A program made the position numbers and the translations under genes. The notes beneath the pieces were generated by a model that did not search any database, was not told the origin of the DNA, and worked only from the letters and a program-made list of their open reading frames with translations. A stretch of DNA of 58,911 nucleotides. Origin: Thermoleophilia bacterium. Its GTDB lineage: Bacteria; Actinomycetota; Thermoleophilia; Gaiellales; Gaiellaceae. This document shows, piece by piece, positions 49,301-57,117 of this stretch. Where the stretch lies: NCBI GenBank assembly GCA_009694305.1, contig SHVL01000009.1, positions 1 through 58,911 on the forward strand. Direction: 5' to 3'. Each line of letters begins with the position of its first letter. Position 1 is the stretch's first letter.

Positions 49301-49423
49301 CTCACGGTCACGCTCGAATAACGCACGCCACTCGTCGGGCACGCTGTCTGGCGCATCGAGATAGGACTCGTGCATCTCGGCGACATACCCCGCGTTGAGA
49401 CTGCTCAGATCGATGCCACTCAT
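46391..49423 (-). CDS. sucA: 2-oxoglutarate dehydrogenase E1 component
   Basis: 1010 aa from ATG 49423. The N-terminus SGIDLSSLNAGYVAEMHESYLDAPDSVPDEW is the usual E1 opening. A Pro/Ala-rich linker (about 65-130) follows, then the TPP domains with IGMAHRGRLN, GDAAFPGQGVVAETLNL, DLVGYRRFGHNEQDD, and transketolase-like LWEAQFGDFVNGAQ, GLRLKQATS-type and EEPQNMGAW. It lacks the E2 acyltransferase fusion of mycobacterial Kgd. It decarboxylates 2-oxoglutarate in the TCA cycle and feeds E2/E3, which are not in the window. It lies 38 nt after three small membrane-protein genes on the same strand. Confidence 0.96.
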   Translation of the reverse strand: MSGIDLSSLNAGYVAEMHESYLDAPDSVPDEWRALFERDREAFPPAPPGLADPFALDRPSAGPTVPGAVAVPVVGLAPRTPVETRAAAPVITPVVVSASAPASATPEPSGLEVSVPAPAGPGPRVPAEPGHRPATVSAMVDETLLGGVAAAMALVKAYRMHGHLAARLDPLGSEPIGDPALDESRLVPALTPMLQARVPASLLRLYVGGETLLEALPLLRDVYTGSMAYEIEHISDHAERVWLRQAIESGRFRQPLPAEKRRALLRRLSEVEGFEQYLRRSFLGQKQFSLEGLDSLVPMLDETIALAAAAGAHEVVIGMAHRGRLNALAHTVGRSYQSILREFEGERSMDALVVDPEGGTGDVKYHLPASGTRLTDAGEIDVMIVPNPSHLEAADPVVEGRARAEQTDRSSGAGIHDPSVALPVLIHGDAAFPGQGVVAETLNLQSLEGYSTGGTLHLITNNQIGYTTDPTESRSTRYSSDLAKGFDVPIVHVNADDPEAALSAVRLALAYRVEFGHDFVIDLVGYRRFGHNEQDDASYTQPLMVERILRQPTVRALYATRLVKDGVVTEKECEAYAADVTATLRRAHEQLRTSISGGAVPVAVADDTPEQMPGDASANVVTAVAADRLRALNDQLLAVPEGFTINDKLAKQLDRRHEMIDQGGIDWGQGEALAYASLLEDGIPLRLSGQDTERGTFAHRHLVFHDPTTGETYAPIKNLVTAAASFEIYNSPLSEYAALGFEYGYSVAAPDALVLWEAQFGDFVNGAQIVIDQFLVAGRSKWGQTSRLTLLLPHGYEGNGPEHSSARLERFLQQGAQDNIRIANCTTAAQFFHLLRRQALDVTARPLVVMTPKGLLRLKQATSALEDLSEGSFLPVIPDVEAGSDVRRLVICSGKLYYDIVGHQERSRAVGVAVARLEQLYPFPVEAVAELFASLPRLEEIVWAQEEPQNMGAWRSIRHRLDDAARSSSSVPGVTYTGRSWQASPSEGYPTAHQLEQDRIVRVALGTPAG

Positions 49424-49461
49424 ACGGTGCGCTGCACCGGCCCTGACCGACGCAGCAACAC

Positions 49462-49752
49462 TCAGATCAGGGGATTCTCGGTGATCACGGCGAGTGTCAT
49501 TCCGATCACCCATGCGACCGTTGCAAACAGAACGGCCTTGAGGGCAAGCGACTGATAGCGCTCACTCAATCTCGCCGCTACGAGCGCCAGGATGACCGCG
49601 ACGGTCTCCGTCCGCACGGGTCGGGCATCCAACTCCAGCAACAGCCCGAGACCCATCGCGATCGCAGAGAGCACGATCGATGCGACGGCGAGCAGACCGG
49701 CGACGACATCTGCTGCCGAGTGGCGATCGCTCTGACTCTCGATGGTGCTCAC
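49462..49752 (-). CDS. Small membrane protein, hypothetical
   Basis: 96 aa from GTG 49752. Three to four hydrophobic segments (VVAGLLAVASIVLSAIAMGLGLLL, VAVILALVAARL, AVLFATVAWVIGMTLAVI). No known family. It overlaps the stop of the upstream small membrane gene (GTGA). Last of three small membrane genes in the peptide-export operon. Confidence 0.6.
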   Translation of the reverse strand: MSTIESQSDRHSAADVVAGLLAVASIVLSAIAMGLGLLLELDARPVRTETVAVILALVAARLSERYQSLALKAVLFATVAWVIGMTLAVITENPLI

Positions 49753-50006
49753 GACCGCACCGTACCCCTTGACGCAGACGTGGTGGCACGACTACCGCGT
49801 CCCGGGGTGTGTGGGCGACCCGGGCGCCTGCTCCGTGTCCGCCGCGAGCGCGGGGAGTTACCGGGCACGGGAGTGTCTTCGAGCACGGCAGCACCAACGG
49901 TGACCTCCGGCTCCGGCTCTGCCCGGATCGCCCACCAGACGACGACGCAAAGGTAGACGATCGGGATCTTCAGGATCACCATCATGAAAAGAATCTCCCA
50001 GCCCAT
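49749..50006 (-). CDS. Small single-span membrane protein, hypothetical
   Basis: 85 aa. One N-terminal membrane segment (LFMMVILKIPIVYLCVVVWWAI), then an acidic and finally strongly basic, Arg/Ser/Pro-rich tail with no fold. The membrane-proximal region resembles short anchor peptides. The Arg-rich tail is unusual. 6 nt after the preceding gene, and overlapped by the next (GTGA). A role in the peptide-export operon is only inferred. Confidence 0.5.
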   Translation of the reverse strand: MGWEILFMMVILKIPIVYLCVVVWWAIRAEPEPEVTVGAAVLEDTPVPGNSPRSRRTRSRRPGRPHTPGRGSRATTSASRGTVRS

Positions 50007-50012
50007 GAAGTT

Positions 50013-50294
50013 TCATTCTACGCGATCGCGATGACGTCCGGAGCGATGCCTGATCAACTGTGCCGCCGCAAGGTTCGCGATTCCACCCAGCAAAGCAACG
50101 AGAAAGAGGCCGGAGCCGAAGGTCGTGACGGCCGTCGTCGTCTCGCGGGCGACCGAGACGACGACGAACGGCCCGAGTGCGACGTCGAGGGATCTGCCGG
50201 CAGCCTGGGCCGTCACCGCGAGTGCTGCAGCAATCGTGTATGCGAGTACGGCGACCGCCACCGCGCCGAGAGCAAAGGCTTTCAGATCCCGCAT
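50013..50294 (-). CDS. Small membrane protein, hypothetical
   Basis: 93 aa from ATG 50294, with GGGAGGG 6-7 nt upstream. Two to three membrane segments (LGAVAVAVLAYTIAAALAV, GLFLVALLGGIANLAAAQLI) and a basic C-terminus. It overlaps the end of the RRE/M50-like gene by 13 nt. No known family. Confidence 0.6.
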   Translation of the reverse strand: MRDLKAFALGAVAVAVLAYTIAAALAVTAQAAGRSLDVALGPFVVVSVARETTTAVTTFGSGLFLVALLGGIANLAAAQLIRHRSGRHRDRVE

Positions 50295-51103
50295 GCAACC
50301 CTCCCGTCGCCGCCGATCATGGTCAGTGACAGCGCGTGTGCCGTAAGCGGGAGCCCCAGGATCACGAGACCCGGCGTAACGATCGCCACGCCGGCGACCA
50401 CGAATGCCAACCCGACCATCACCACCATGCCGGGGCCACAAAGAGCGACGAAAGCCCGCCGCCTCTCATCGACCGGGGCGTGCAACACGAACGTTCGGCG
50501 GCCACGGAGCACGAGGGCGCTCGGAACGCCTCTGAGTGACGCAACGTGGCCGGCCTCGTGAAGCCCCAGGCCGATTCCCGTCCCGGCCCCGAGCGCCATT
50601 GCGAGAAGGAAGACACTCCCAGTTGCTCCAGATGCCGCCGCAAGCTGCAGGGCGACCGCGGTTGCGAGGAGAGCGACAGCGGCGATCCGTGGCCCGGTCG
50701 CTGTCAGCGCGCTAGCGAGAGCGCGCGGCACGCTCCGGGTGTCGAGCGAATGCCGACGCGCAAGCGGGATCGGGAATGCCCCGGCGGGCGCCAACCGCAG
50801 GGCGAGAGTAACCCAGTCAGCCAGACGGCGGATGCGAGATCCACGCTGGACGACGTTGACGAGGGCGAGCGTGTTGAGCGCCCATGCGAATCGAAGCACG
50901 TCGAGCCGGGCCGCCTCGAGTGGAAGCTCGAAGGCGTCCGAAATCTCACGCACGATCACGTCGAGCGGACAGCCCACCCGACCGAGAACAAAGGCTCCGC
51001 TGCCGTTGAGCGCCCAGCTGTCGCCCCGCACGATGTCTTCCAGGCGTCCCTCCCGCAGCGAAACACCGGGGGGGAGATCCACGCTGTCTGTACCGGCGAT
51101 CAC
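50282..51103 (-). CDS. PqqD-like (RiPP recognition element-like) domain fused to an M50-like membrane metallopeptidase
   Basis: 273 aa from GTG 51103. Residues 1-80 resemble a PqqD-type winged helix (VDLPPGVSLREGRLEDIVRGDSWALNGSG). About six membrane segments follow. H182-E183-A184-G185-H186 (GLHEAGHVAS) is the M50-type zinc motif, and D266 in TMIGGDGRVA is a candidate third ligand near the C-terminus. Such domains bind leader peptides, and M50 enzymes cleave within membranes. The start overlaps the permease stop (GTGA). With the adjacent small peptide gene and ABC pair it suggests leader recognition and cleavage followed by export, as in yyd-type clusters. That function is inferred. Confidence 0.7.
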   Translation of the reverse strand: MIAGTDSVDLPPGVSLREGRLEDIVRGDSWALNGSGAFVLGRVGCPLDVIVREISDAFELPLEAARLDVLRFAWALNTLALVNVVQRGSRIRRLADWVTLALRLAPAGAFPIPLARRHSLDTRSVPRALASALTATGPRIAAVALLATAVALQLAAASGATGSVFLLAMALGAGTGIGLGLHEAGHVASLRGVPSALVLRGRRTFVLHAPVDERRRAFVALCGPGMVVMVGLAFVVAGVAIVTPGLVILGLPLTAHALSLTMIGGDGRVACGI

Positions 51104-52500
51104 TGCGCATCGCTCTCGAGACGGCGGCGAAGACTCAGTAGCGCAGCACTGATAAGGGCTCCGCAGACGAGAACGGCAACGGCCGGGCCGGGGAGCCCCA
51201 GAGACGTGAGTCGCGGAGCCACGAGGCCCATGAGAAGCGATGCTGCGACCGCAACCGCAGCAAAGACGGCAAAGGAGCTCAGCTGATCGCCGACTCCCTC
51301 TCCTCGCCACAGGGCGAGCGAGCCCGCGATCGTCGCGACTGCCGCGCCTGCGACGACGACCACGGCCACGAACTCCAGAGCTCGCCAGGATGCGCCGGAC
51401 CCGGCGGCAGCGACCGCGGCAACGATTGCGACGGGAACAGCTGCCCCCACGAGACCGACGTACCAGGCGGTCGCGATGATCGACGGGCGGCCGTGAGGGG
51501 AGCTCCACCACATCCAGTACCCGGTCGAGAGAATGCCGCAGACGGCGAGGGCCCCGACGACAGAGCCGAGCAAGGTGGTCGTCGCCGCAAGCAGGAATGG
51601 TCCCGGTGCCTCGGCTCCGGCGGCGACCGCGACCAGAGCGCCGACGGCGCCAAACCCGAGCGCCGCGACGTTTGCGAGCCGCACATCGTCTCGTCGCACG
51701 ACGAGCGACGAGACAGCGGCAGGAACGGGAATGCGCCAGGCAAGCCCAAGGCTCCGCCGTCGCCTCACGGGCGACCGCCGCTCCGGGCGGCTAGCAGCGA
51801 GCACGATCCACAGGAAACCCAGTCCCGCGGCCGTGCTACCCGCTGCGGCGATGCCCTCCCAGGCCGGACCCGACCCGGCTAGCGCGCGGCCGACCGGGGC
51901 GAGCATCCCGAGAGGTGCTGCTCCCGCTGCGGCACCGGTCGCCACCCAGGCACCGACCCCGACTCCCACTCCGAGGGGCCGAGCCCACTGGCCCCGGCCG
52001 GCAGCCTGGACGCCTTCGGCAACGACGGCCCCCGCCGGCAAGGCCGAGACGACCGCGAGAGCGAGAGCCACTCCCGCGACGCGTCCACCCGGAAGCTCCC
52101 CGGCAAACGCGAGACAGAAGGAGACGAGGGACGGCAGCAGCGTGAGCATTGCCAGAAGAGATGGGAAGAGCAGGCTCGCAGTGACCGCGGCAAGATCACC
52201 GCACGGGCCGGCCGCGATCTGCTGACCAAGCGCTTCTCTTGCCGGGAGCGACACGGCCAGCGCTGCGCCTGCTGCCGCCGCGGCGAGAACCGGGCCGAGC
52301 ACGAGTGCCGTGGAAACGTCCGCCGAGCTCCCGGCGGCGGCGATCTCGGTACCGACGGCGCAGCCGATGCGAACGAGAGCGAGCGGAGCAAGTGCAACGA
52401 GAATCACGACGAGGGCAGCGGGGAGCGGAGCAGCCGCGGCCATCGCACGCAGGCGCCGCGCCTGACATCGCGCCACGGCCCTACAGAGCTCGAAACGCAT
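51100..52500 (-). CDS. ABC transporter permease (multi-span, peptide-export-like)
   Basis: 466 aa from ATG 52500. About ten to twelve Ala/Val/Leu-rich membrane segments arranged in two halves, each starting with a short basic cytoplasmic stretch (ERRSPVRRRR, RRDDVRLAN). It resembles ABC-2 type permeases, but no diagnostic motif was found. Overlaps the ATPase gene by 20 nt and the peptidase start by 4 nt. It is most likely the membrane partner of the ATPase at 52481. Confidence 0.75.
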   Translation of the reverse strand: MRFELCRAVARCQARRLRAMAAAAPLPAALVVILVALAPLALVRIGCAVGTEIAAAGSSADVSTALVLGPVLAAAAAGAALAVSLPAREALGQQIAAGPCGDLAAVTASLLFPSLLAMLTLLPSLVSFCLAFAGELPGGRVAGVALALAVVSALPAGAVVAEGVQAAGRGQWARPLGVGVGVGAWVATGAAAGAAPLGMLAPVGRALAGSGPAWEGIAAAGSTAAGLGFLWIVLAASRPERRSPVRRRRSLGLAWRIPVPAAVSSLVVRRDDVRLANVAALGFGAVGALVAVAAGAEAPGPFLLAATTTLLGSVVGALAVCGILSTGYWMWWSSPHGRPSIIATAWYVGLVGAAVPVAIVAAVAAAGSGASWRALEFVAVVVVAGAAVATIAGSLALWRGEGVGDQLSSFAVFAAVAVAASLLMGLVAPRLTSLGLPGPAVAVLVCGALISAALLSLRRRLESDAQ

Positions 52501-53242
52501 CTCTGACCCTCGATCGAAGTCGGCTGTCCCCGAGCGCAGCGAGGAACACGTCCTCGAGGGAGTCGGCGGAGTGGCGTGCACGCAGAGCCGATGGTGCGCC
52601 ACGGTCGATGACGACCCCCCGGTGGAGAAGAACTATCTCGTCGCAGACCTCTCCCGCGAAGTGGAGGTCCTGCGTTGCGAGCAGAACACCGCACCCGCGC
52701 GCTGCACGTGCGGCAAGAGCCTCACCGAGAACGACGACCGCTTCGGGATCGAGGGTTGCAGTCGCCTCGTCTACGAGGATGAGCGGAGCACCGAGCGAAA
52801 GAGCGGCAACGGCGCTTGCCTGCCTCCGGAGCCCGCGCGAGAGCGTGCCGAGACGTTGCTCGAGTCGGTCGCCGAGGCCGAACGCCGTCGCAAGGATGAG
52901 CGAACGCTCTCGGGCCTCGTCGCCCACACCCCAGAGCGCATGGGTGAGAGAGATGAACTCGGCACCTGTCAACTCGTCGAACCCACTCGGCTCGTCAGGC
53001 ACGAGCGCAATCGAAGCGCGTGCGGCGCCAGACCCGGCGGGCGCTCCTGCCACCGTGATCGCCCCCTCGTCGATCGTGATCAACCCTGCCGTCGAACGTA
53101 GGAGCGTCGTCTTGCCCGACCCGTTCGGGCCGACAAGCCCGACGATCGACCCGGCGTTCACGCAGAGATCGACGCCTGCCAGCGCGACAGATGCGCCATA
53201 GCGTTTTCCGACCCCCTCGACCGCGAGTGGGACAGGATCCAC
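52481..53242 (-). CDS. ABC transporter ATP-binding protein
   Basis: 253 aa from GTG 53242. Walker A GPNGSGKTT (about residue 40), Q-loop-like LVPDEPSGFDEL, signature LSRGLRRQ (altered from LSGGQ), Walker B LILVDEATATLD with catalytic Glu, H-loop replaced by Q (LLATQDLHF, where His is expected). These changes resemble peptide or bacteriocin exporters of low turnover. It follows the peptide gene, separated by a strong hairpin, and overlaps the permease. Confidence 0.85.
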   Translation of the reverse strand: MDPVPLAVEGVGKRYGASVALAGVDLCVNAGSIVGLVGPNGSGKTTLLRSTAGLITIDEGAITVAGAPAGSGAARASIALVPDEPSGFDELTGAEFISLTHALWGVGDEARERSLILATAFGLGDRLEQRLGTLSRGLRRQASAVAALSLGAPLILVDEATATLDPEAVVVLGEALAARAARGCGVLLATQDLHFAGEVCDEIVLLHRGVVIDRGAPSALRARHSADSLEDVFLAALGDSRLRSRVRDAFRAL

Positions 53243-53247
53243 CGCCC

Positions 53248-53282
53248 GGACGGGAGGGCAGCCAGCGGCTGCCCTCCCGTCC
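53248..53282 (-). terminator. 16-bp perfect hairpin between peptide gene and ABC genes
   Basis: Left arm 53248-53263, loop 53264-53266, right arm 53267-53282; all 16 base pairs are perfect. It lies between the peptide stop (53304) and the ATPase start (53242), 6 nt before GTG. There is no U-run, so it may act as a partial terminator or mRNA-stabilising element that lets the peptide be made in excess of the transporter. Such hairpins are typical of bacteriocin operons. Confidence 0.6.
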
Positions 53283-53303
53283 ACTTCGTGCCCGAAGGCC
53301 CTA

Positions 53304-53522
53304 CTAGCGGCTATGACAGGCAACCTTGAACCCTGTCCAGCCAAACGAGATTTCTGCGCTGCCGCCGTTGCGACGGCACCACGTCGCCCAGGCGAGAGCG
53401 ACCGCGTAGGCGAATCCTACGACCACGATCCACCAGACGACATCCTCCGTCTCGGCGGGGTCTCCGGTGAAAGCGAGCGCCGGTGCCGTATACGGGCCGA
53501 CGAGCGCGAGTGCTGTGTGCAT
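53304..53522 (-). CDS. Small membrane-spanning peptide, candidate exported or processed precursor
   Basis: 72 aa. SD AAAGGAGG, spaced 4-5 nt before ATG 53522, is the strongest ribosome-binding site seen in the window. Residues 1-27 are an Ala/Leu/Pro-rich leader with acidic DPAETED, 28-48 a Trp-rich membrane segment (VVWWIVVVGFAYAVALAWATW), and 49-72 a tail CRRNGGSAEISFGWTGFKVACH with C49 and C69 and a Gly-Gly at 53-54. First gene of an operon with ABC ATPase, permease and RRE/M50 peptidase. I propose a processed peptide, released from the membrane by the M50 enzyme. A simple small membrane protein is the alternative. Confidence 0.6.
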   Translation of the reverse strand: MHTALALVGPYTAPALAFTGDPAETEDVVWWIVVVGFAYAVALAWATWCRRNGGSAEISFGWTGFKVACHSR

Positions 53523-53688
53523 GTTGCCTCCTTTGAGTTCACCTGCTGATGTCGTGTACGCTAGAGAGGCAAGACGCGCGGGTGTGTGCCGACTTTGTGC
53601 CTAAACCGTGTCGGCGAGAGCGTTCTTACAGATACCTCACAGCCCCTCGCTACGCTGTGCCGCAGACCTGATCAACAAGGAGGAAGGC

Positions 53689-55098
53689 GTGCGCTACACC
53701 CCACTCGTTGCTGCCGTTGTCGTCGCAGTCGTTCTTGCCCCAATCGCAGCCTCCGCCGATCGGATGTGGATTGGCTTCCACGACGACCCGATCCTGCGGT
53801 ACGACGCAAACCGGCAGAGCGAAATAGAGTTGGCAACGGGAACGAACAACGCATCGGTCATACGGTCGCTCGTCACCTGGGCCGATGTCGCACCCACGAG
53901 ACCGGCGAATCCCGCTAACCCGTTCGACTCCGCCTATCACCTCGATGATCTCGACGAGTTCGTCCGCACCGCACAGAAGGACAATGCCGAGGTTCTCCTC
54001 ACGCTCTGGGGTACGCCGAAGTGGGCGAACGGCAACAAGGGCCGCAACTATCTACCGACGGCCATGGCCGACTTCCAGAACTTCGCCAGGGCCATCGCCT
54101 CTCGCTACTCCGGCCGTACCCCGGGATTTCCGTTCGTGCGGTTCTTCGGGATCTGGAACGAATCGAACCTGGGCCTCTTCCTGAAGCCGCAGTTCAACGC
54201 ACAAGGGCAGATCGTAAGTCCCGCTGCCTACGCGAAGCTGGCGGCTGCCGGGTATGCGGGGATCAAGGCCGGCAACTCGAAGGCGCTCGTGGCGGTCGGC
54301 GAGACATCGTCGAGCGGGCGGGACAAGCCGAAGGCCGGAGCGAGCGACGCAGTAGCTCCCGGCACGTTCGCCCAACTCGTCGCGAAGGCGAACAAGAAAC
54401 TGAAGTTCGACGCCTGGGCGCTGCATCCGTACCCGGTGCCGGTGAACCAGAAGCCGACGCAGAAGGTGAAATGGCCGAATGTCGCCCTCACCTCGCTGCC
54501 CCAGTTCGAGAAGTCCCTCGACACCTGGTTCGGACGCAAGAACATCCCGATCTGGATCTCCGAGTACGGCAGCGAGACGAAGCCCGGCGAGCCGAACGGC
54601 GTCACCGAAGCGCAGCAGGCGGTGTACGTTTCCCAGGCGATCGACATCGCGAAGAAGGACCCACGTGTGCCGATGTTCATCTGGTTCGTGCTGCGGGATT
54701 CCAAGGGAAGCCCCTGGCAGAGCGGCATCTACAGGGACAACGGCGTGTCGAAGCCCGCGCAAGCAAGGTTTGCCACCGCTGCGAAGCCACTCAGCCCGGT
54801 GAACGGAAAGGTCAGCATCAAGGCCGGGACGAAGAATCCCGCGCTGACGATCTACCTCCGGTCGTTCTGTGCCAATAATCCGATCGGAGGCAGGGTCGGG
54901 GCAATCGTGCATGCGACGAAGGGCGGGAAGCTCGTCGCCGTATCTCAGCCCGAGACGAAGCTCGCAATCGACTGTACGGGAACCATCAGAGTCTCCGGGC
55001 TCACCGTCGCAAAGGGCTCGACGTACACCGTCACGGTCGATGCCAACACGACCAACGGGAACACGGCCCATCGAGTGTTCACGATCATCGGGGTCTGA
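53689..55098 (+). CDS. Secreted glycoside hydrolase of clan A (cellulase/GH5- or GH39-like)
   Basis: 469 aa from GTG 53689, with AAGGAGGAA 5 nt upstream. Signal peptide about 1-22 (PLVAAVVVAVVLAPIAASA). TIM-barrel with EVLLTLWGTPKWANG, the acid/base Glu in FGIWNESNLG (W-N-E), and nucleophile Glu in PIWISEYGSET. The C-terminal beta domain (about 370-469) contains an Ig-like adhesin fold (RSFCANNPIGGRV, GSTYTVTVDANT). Substrate unknown; a beta-glycan is likely. Divergent from the peptide operon. Confidence 0.85.
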   Translation: MRYTPLVAAVVVAVVLAPIAASADRMWIGFHDDPILRYDANRQSEIELATGTNNASVIRSLVTWADVAPTRPANPANPFDSAYHLDDLDEFVRTAQKDNAEVLLTLWGTPKWANGNKGRNYLPTAMADFQNFARAIASRYSGRTPGFPFVRFFGIWNESNLGLFLKPQFNAQGQIVSPAAYAKLAAAGYAGIKAGNSKALVAVGETSSSGRDKPKAGASDAVAPGTFAQLVAKANKKLKFDAWALHPYPVPVNQKPTQKVKWPNVALTSLPQFEKSLDTWFGRKNIPIWISEYGSETKPGEPNGVTEAQQAVYVSQAIDIAKKDPRVPMFIWFVLRDSKGSPWQSGIYRDNGVSKPAQARFATAAKPLSPVNGKVSIKAGTKNPALTIYLRSFCANNPIGGRVGAIVHATKGGKLVAVSQPETKLAIDCTGTIRVSGLTVAKGSTYTVTVDANTTNGNTAHRVFTIIGV

Positions 55099-55173
55099 TC
55101 TGACCGTGGCCCCGGCGGCAAGGTACGCCTCGCGCCGCCGGGAGCCATGGTCGTGCGGGGGGGCGCCCTCTGA

Positions 55174-57117
55174 TTACCCGAGTTGTTCGACGCGAACGGC
55201 CCAGCTGACGCTACCGCGCGGATGAACGTGCGCCGTGTACGTCCCTGCGCCGCTCAGCGGGGCGACCGTTTCGGAACCGACCGTCGGACGCCGGATCTGC
55301 CCCGAGCCGGTTCCTTCCCACGAGAAGGTCGCGGAGCCAGAGCCGAAGATCAGGTAACGCGGGCGCAGTTCGACGACGATTCTCCAGTCACCTTCGGGGA
55401 CGGTCACCCGGAAGGGGGCCGAATCGTAGGTGCCCGAGCCACTCTCTGACCACGCGGTTTCCCATTCGGGCGTTCTGGCAACCGTGAGCGTCACCGTCGA
55501 GCCGAGAACTGCCCGGCTACCCGGGCCGGGGGACTGGCGCAGAACCGACCCCGGCTCGGCCGTCTTCGATCCCTCCGTCACGACCTCGGTGTCGAAACTG
55601 CCGTCGAGGCGCGCGACCGCATCGTCGGCAACGACTCCGCGGACATCGGGGACGGGGGCGCGAGGCGGCCCACTCGAGACGACGATTCCGATCGGCCCGG
55701 GCCGCCGGGCCCTGTCTCCACCTGCAACGTCGCTCGAGACGACCCTTCCCGGAGGAATCTCCCACGAGGCCTCCGAACGAACGCGTGCGGCGAACCCGGT
55801 GGCCCGGAGCGCGGCTGTCGCATCCTCCAGCACCGCTCGCTCGACGTCGGGTACCGCCGCGTACGCCGTCCCCAGGCTGACGCGCACGACGACGTCGAGC
55901 GATGCACGCTCGACCCGGGCCGCGGGTCGCGGTACCTGCGAGACGACCTGCCCCGCAGCAACCGACTCCGAGTAGATTCGCGCCCCGATGGCCAGGGGTG
56001 CATCTGCCGGGTCAACGTGCGCGGCAGTCGCAACGGTGGCCCTCGCCTGCGCCACGGTCATCCCCGTCACGCGCGGGACGTCAACCACGCGGTCGGCATT
56101 CGCGATCGTCGCGCCCACGAAGGCAAGGGCCGCAGCGGCTGCGATGCCGACAATCGCAAGGGCCATCCGTCGAACCCGCCGGCGCTTTCGGGCAGTATGT
56201 CGGTTCGGAGGGTCGAGAACAACGGTGCCGGGAGGGGACGGGAACAGGGCCGTGACCCGACTGGAATCTTCGACCGCAAACGCGGCGGCATCGGCTATCG
56301 CAGGTCGCAAGACCCCGAGCAGCTCCTGAATCTCGATCGCGGTCGGCCGGTTTGACGGGTCGGCAGAGAGAAGTGCGTCGATCATGTCGGCCGCCTCGGG
56401 CGTCGCTTGAGGGACGAACGTCGCGAGGGCCGGGGCATCCTCGTGGGCGCGCCGTAGCCCCACTGCGAGCCGGTCGTCTCCCTCGAACGGCGTCCGCCCT
56501 GCAAGGAGCCAGAAGAGCAGGCATCCGAACGCGTACATGTCCGAAGCGGGCGAGCTCTCGAGCCCACACGCCTGCTCGGGCGACCAGTATTCGGGCGTCC
56601 CGAGCAACATCCCCCGCGTCGAGACGCTCGTCGAGGAGCGGGCGATCCGCGCCAGTCCGAAGTCCGAGACGACAACGCGCCCCGTCGCGCTCTCGATCAG
56701 GACGTTGCCCGGTGAGAGGTCGCGGTGAACGATTCCGCGGGCATGCGCATACGCAAGCGCTGCCGCGATGGGACGCGCAAGCTCCGAGACCTGCTCCCAC
56801 GTCCAGTTGCGCCCGCTTGCGACAGCTCCGAGGCTCGCTCCGCCCACGTACTCCATCACGAGGAACGGCGTCTCACCGTCCTCGCCGTAGTCGTAGAGGC
56901 GAACGATGTGCTCGTGTTCGAGTGGCGCGAGAACCTGTGCCTCTCTGGCAAACCGCCGGCGCAGCTCTGCATCTTCGGCAATCCAGGGATGCAGCAACTT
57001 GACTGCGACATCACGCTGCAGATGAAGGTCGTAGGCCTGCCAGACGGCACCCATGCCCCCTTTGCTGATGCGAGCACGAAGCTCGTAGCGACCGGCGAGG
57101 AGGTCTGTCATACGCAT
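55174..57117 (-). CDS. PknB-type Ser/Thr protein kinase with PASTA repeats
   Basis: 647 aa (645 from the ATG at 57111). Kinase domain 1-265: ISKGGMGAVWQAYD (Gly loop), VAVKLL (Lys), GIVHRDLSPGNVLI (catalytic loop; Ser replaces the usual Lys after HRDL), VSDFGLA, GTPEYWSPEQ (activation segment). A membrane helix follows (about 340-365, AIVGIAAAAALAFVGATIA). Three PASTA repeats (VPRVTGMTVAQAR, VPDVERAVLEDA, VPDVRGVVADDA) and a final beta domain lie outside the cell. It senses cell-wall fragments and controls growth. Divergent from rpoD; the DLSPGN change should be checked but HRD and DFG are present. Confidence 0.92.
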   Translation of the reverse strand: MRMTDLLAGRYELRARISKGGMGAVWQAYDLHLQRDVAVKLLHPWIAEDAELRRRFAREAQVLAPLEHEHIVRLYDYGEDGETPFLVMEYVGGASLGAVASGRNWTWEQVSELARPIAAALAYAHARGIVHRDLSPGNVLIESATGRVVVSDFGLARIARSSTSVSTRGMLLGTPEYWSPEQACGLESSPASDMYAFGCLLFWLLAGRTPFEGDDRLAVGLRRAHEDAPALATFVPQATPEAADMIDALLSADPSNRPTAIEIQELLGVLRPAIADAAAFAVEDSSRVTALFPSPPGTVVLDPPNRHTARKRRRVRRMALAIVGIAAAAALAFVGATIANADRVVDVPRVTGMTVAQARATVATAAHVDPADAPLAIGARIYSESVAAGQVVSQVPRPAARVERASLDVVVRVSLGTAYAAVPDVERAVLEDATAALRATGFAARVRSEASWEIPPGRVVSSDVAGGDRARRPGPIGIVVSSGPPRAPVPDVRGVVADDAVARLDGSFDTEVVTEGSKTAEPGSVLRQSPGPGSRAVLGSTVTLTVARTPEWETAWSESGSGTYDSAPFRVTVPEGDWRIVVELRPRYLIFGSGSATFSWEGTGSGQIRRPTVGSETVAPLSGAGTYTAHVHPRGSVSWAVRVEQLG

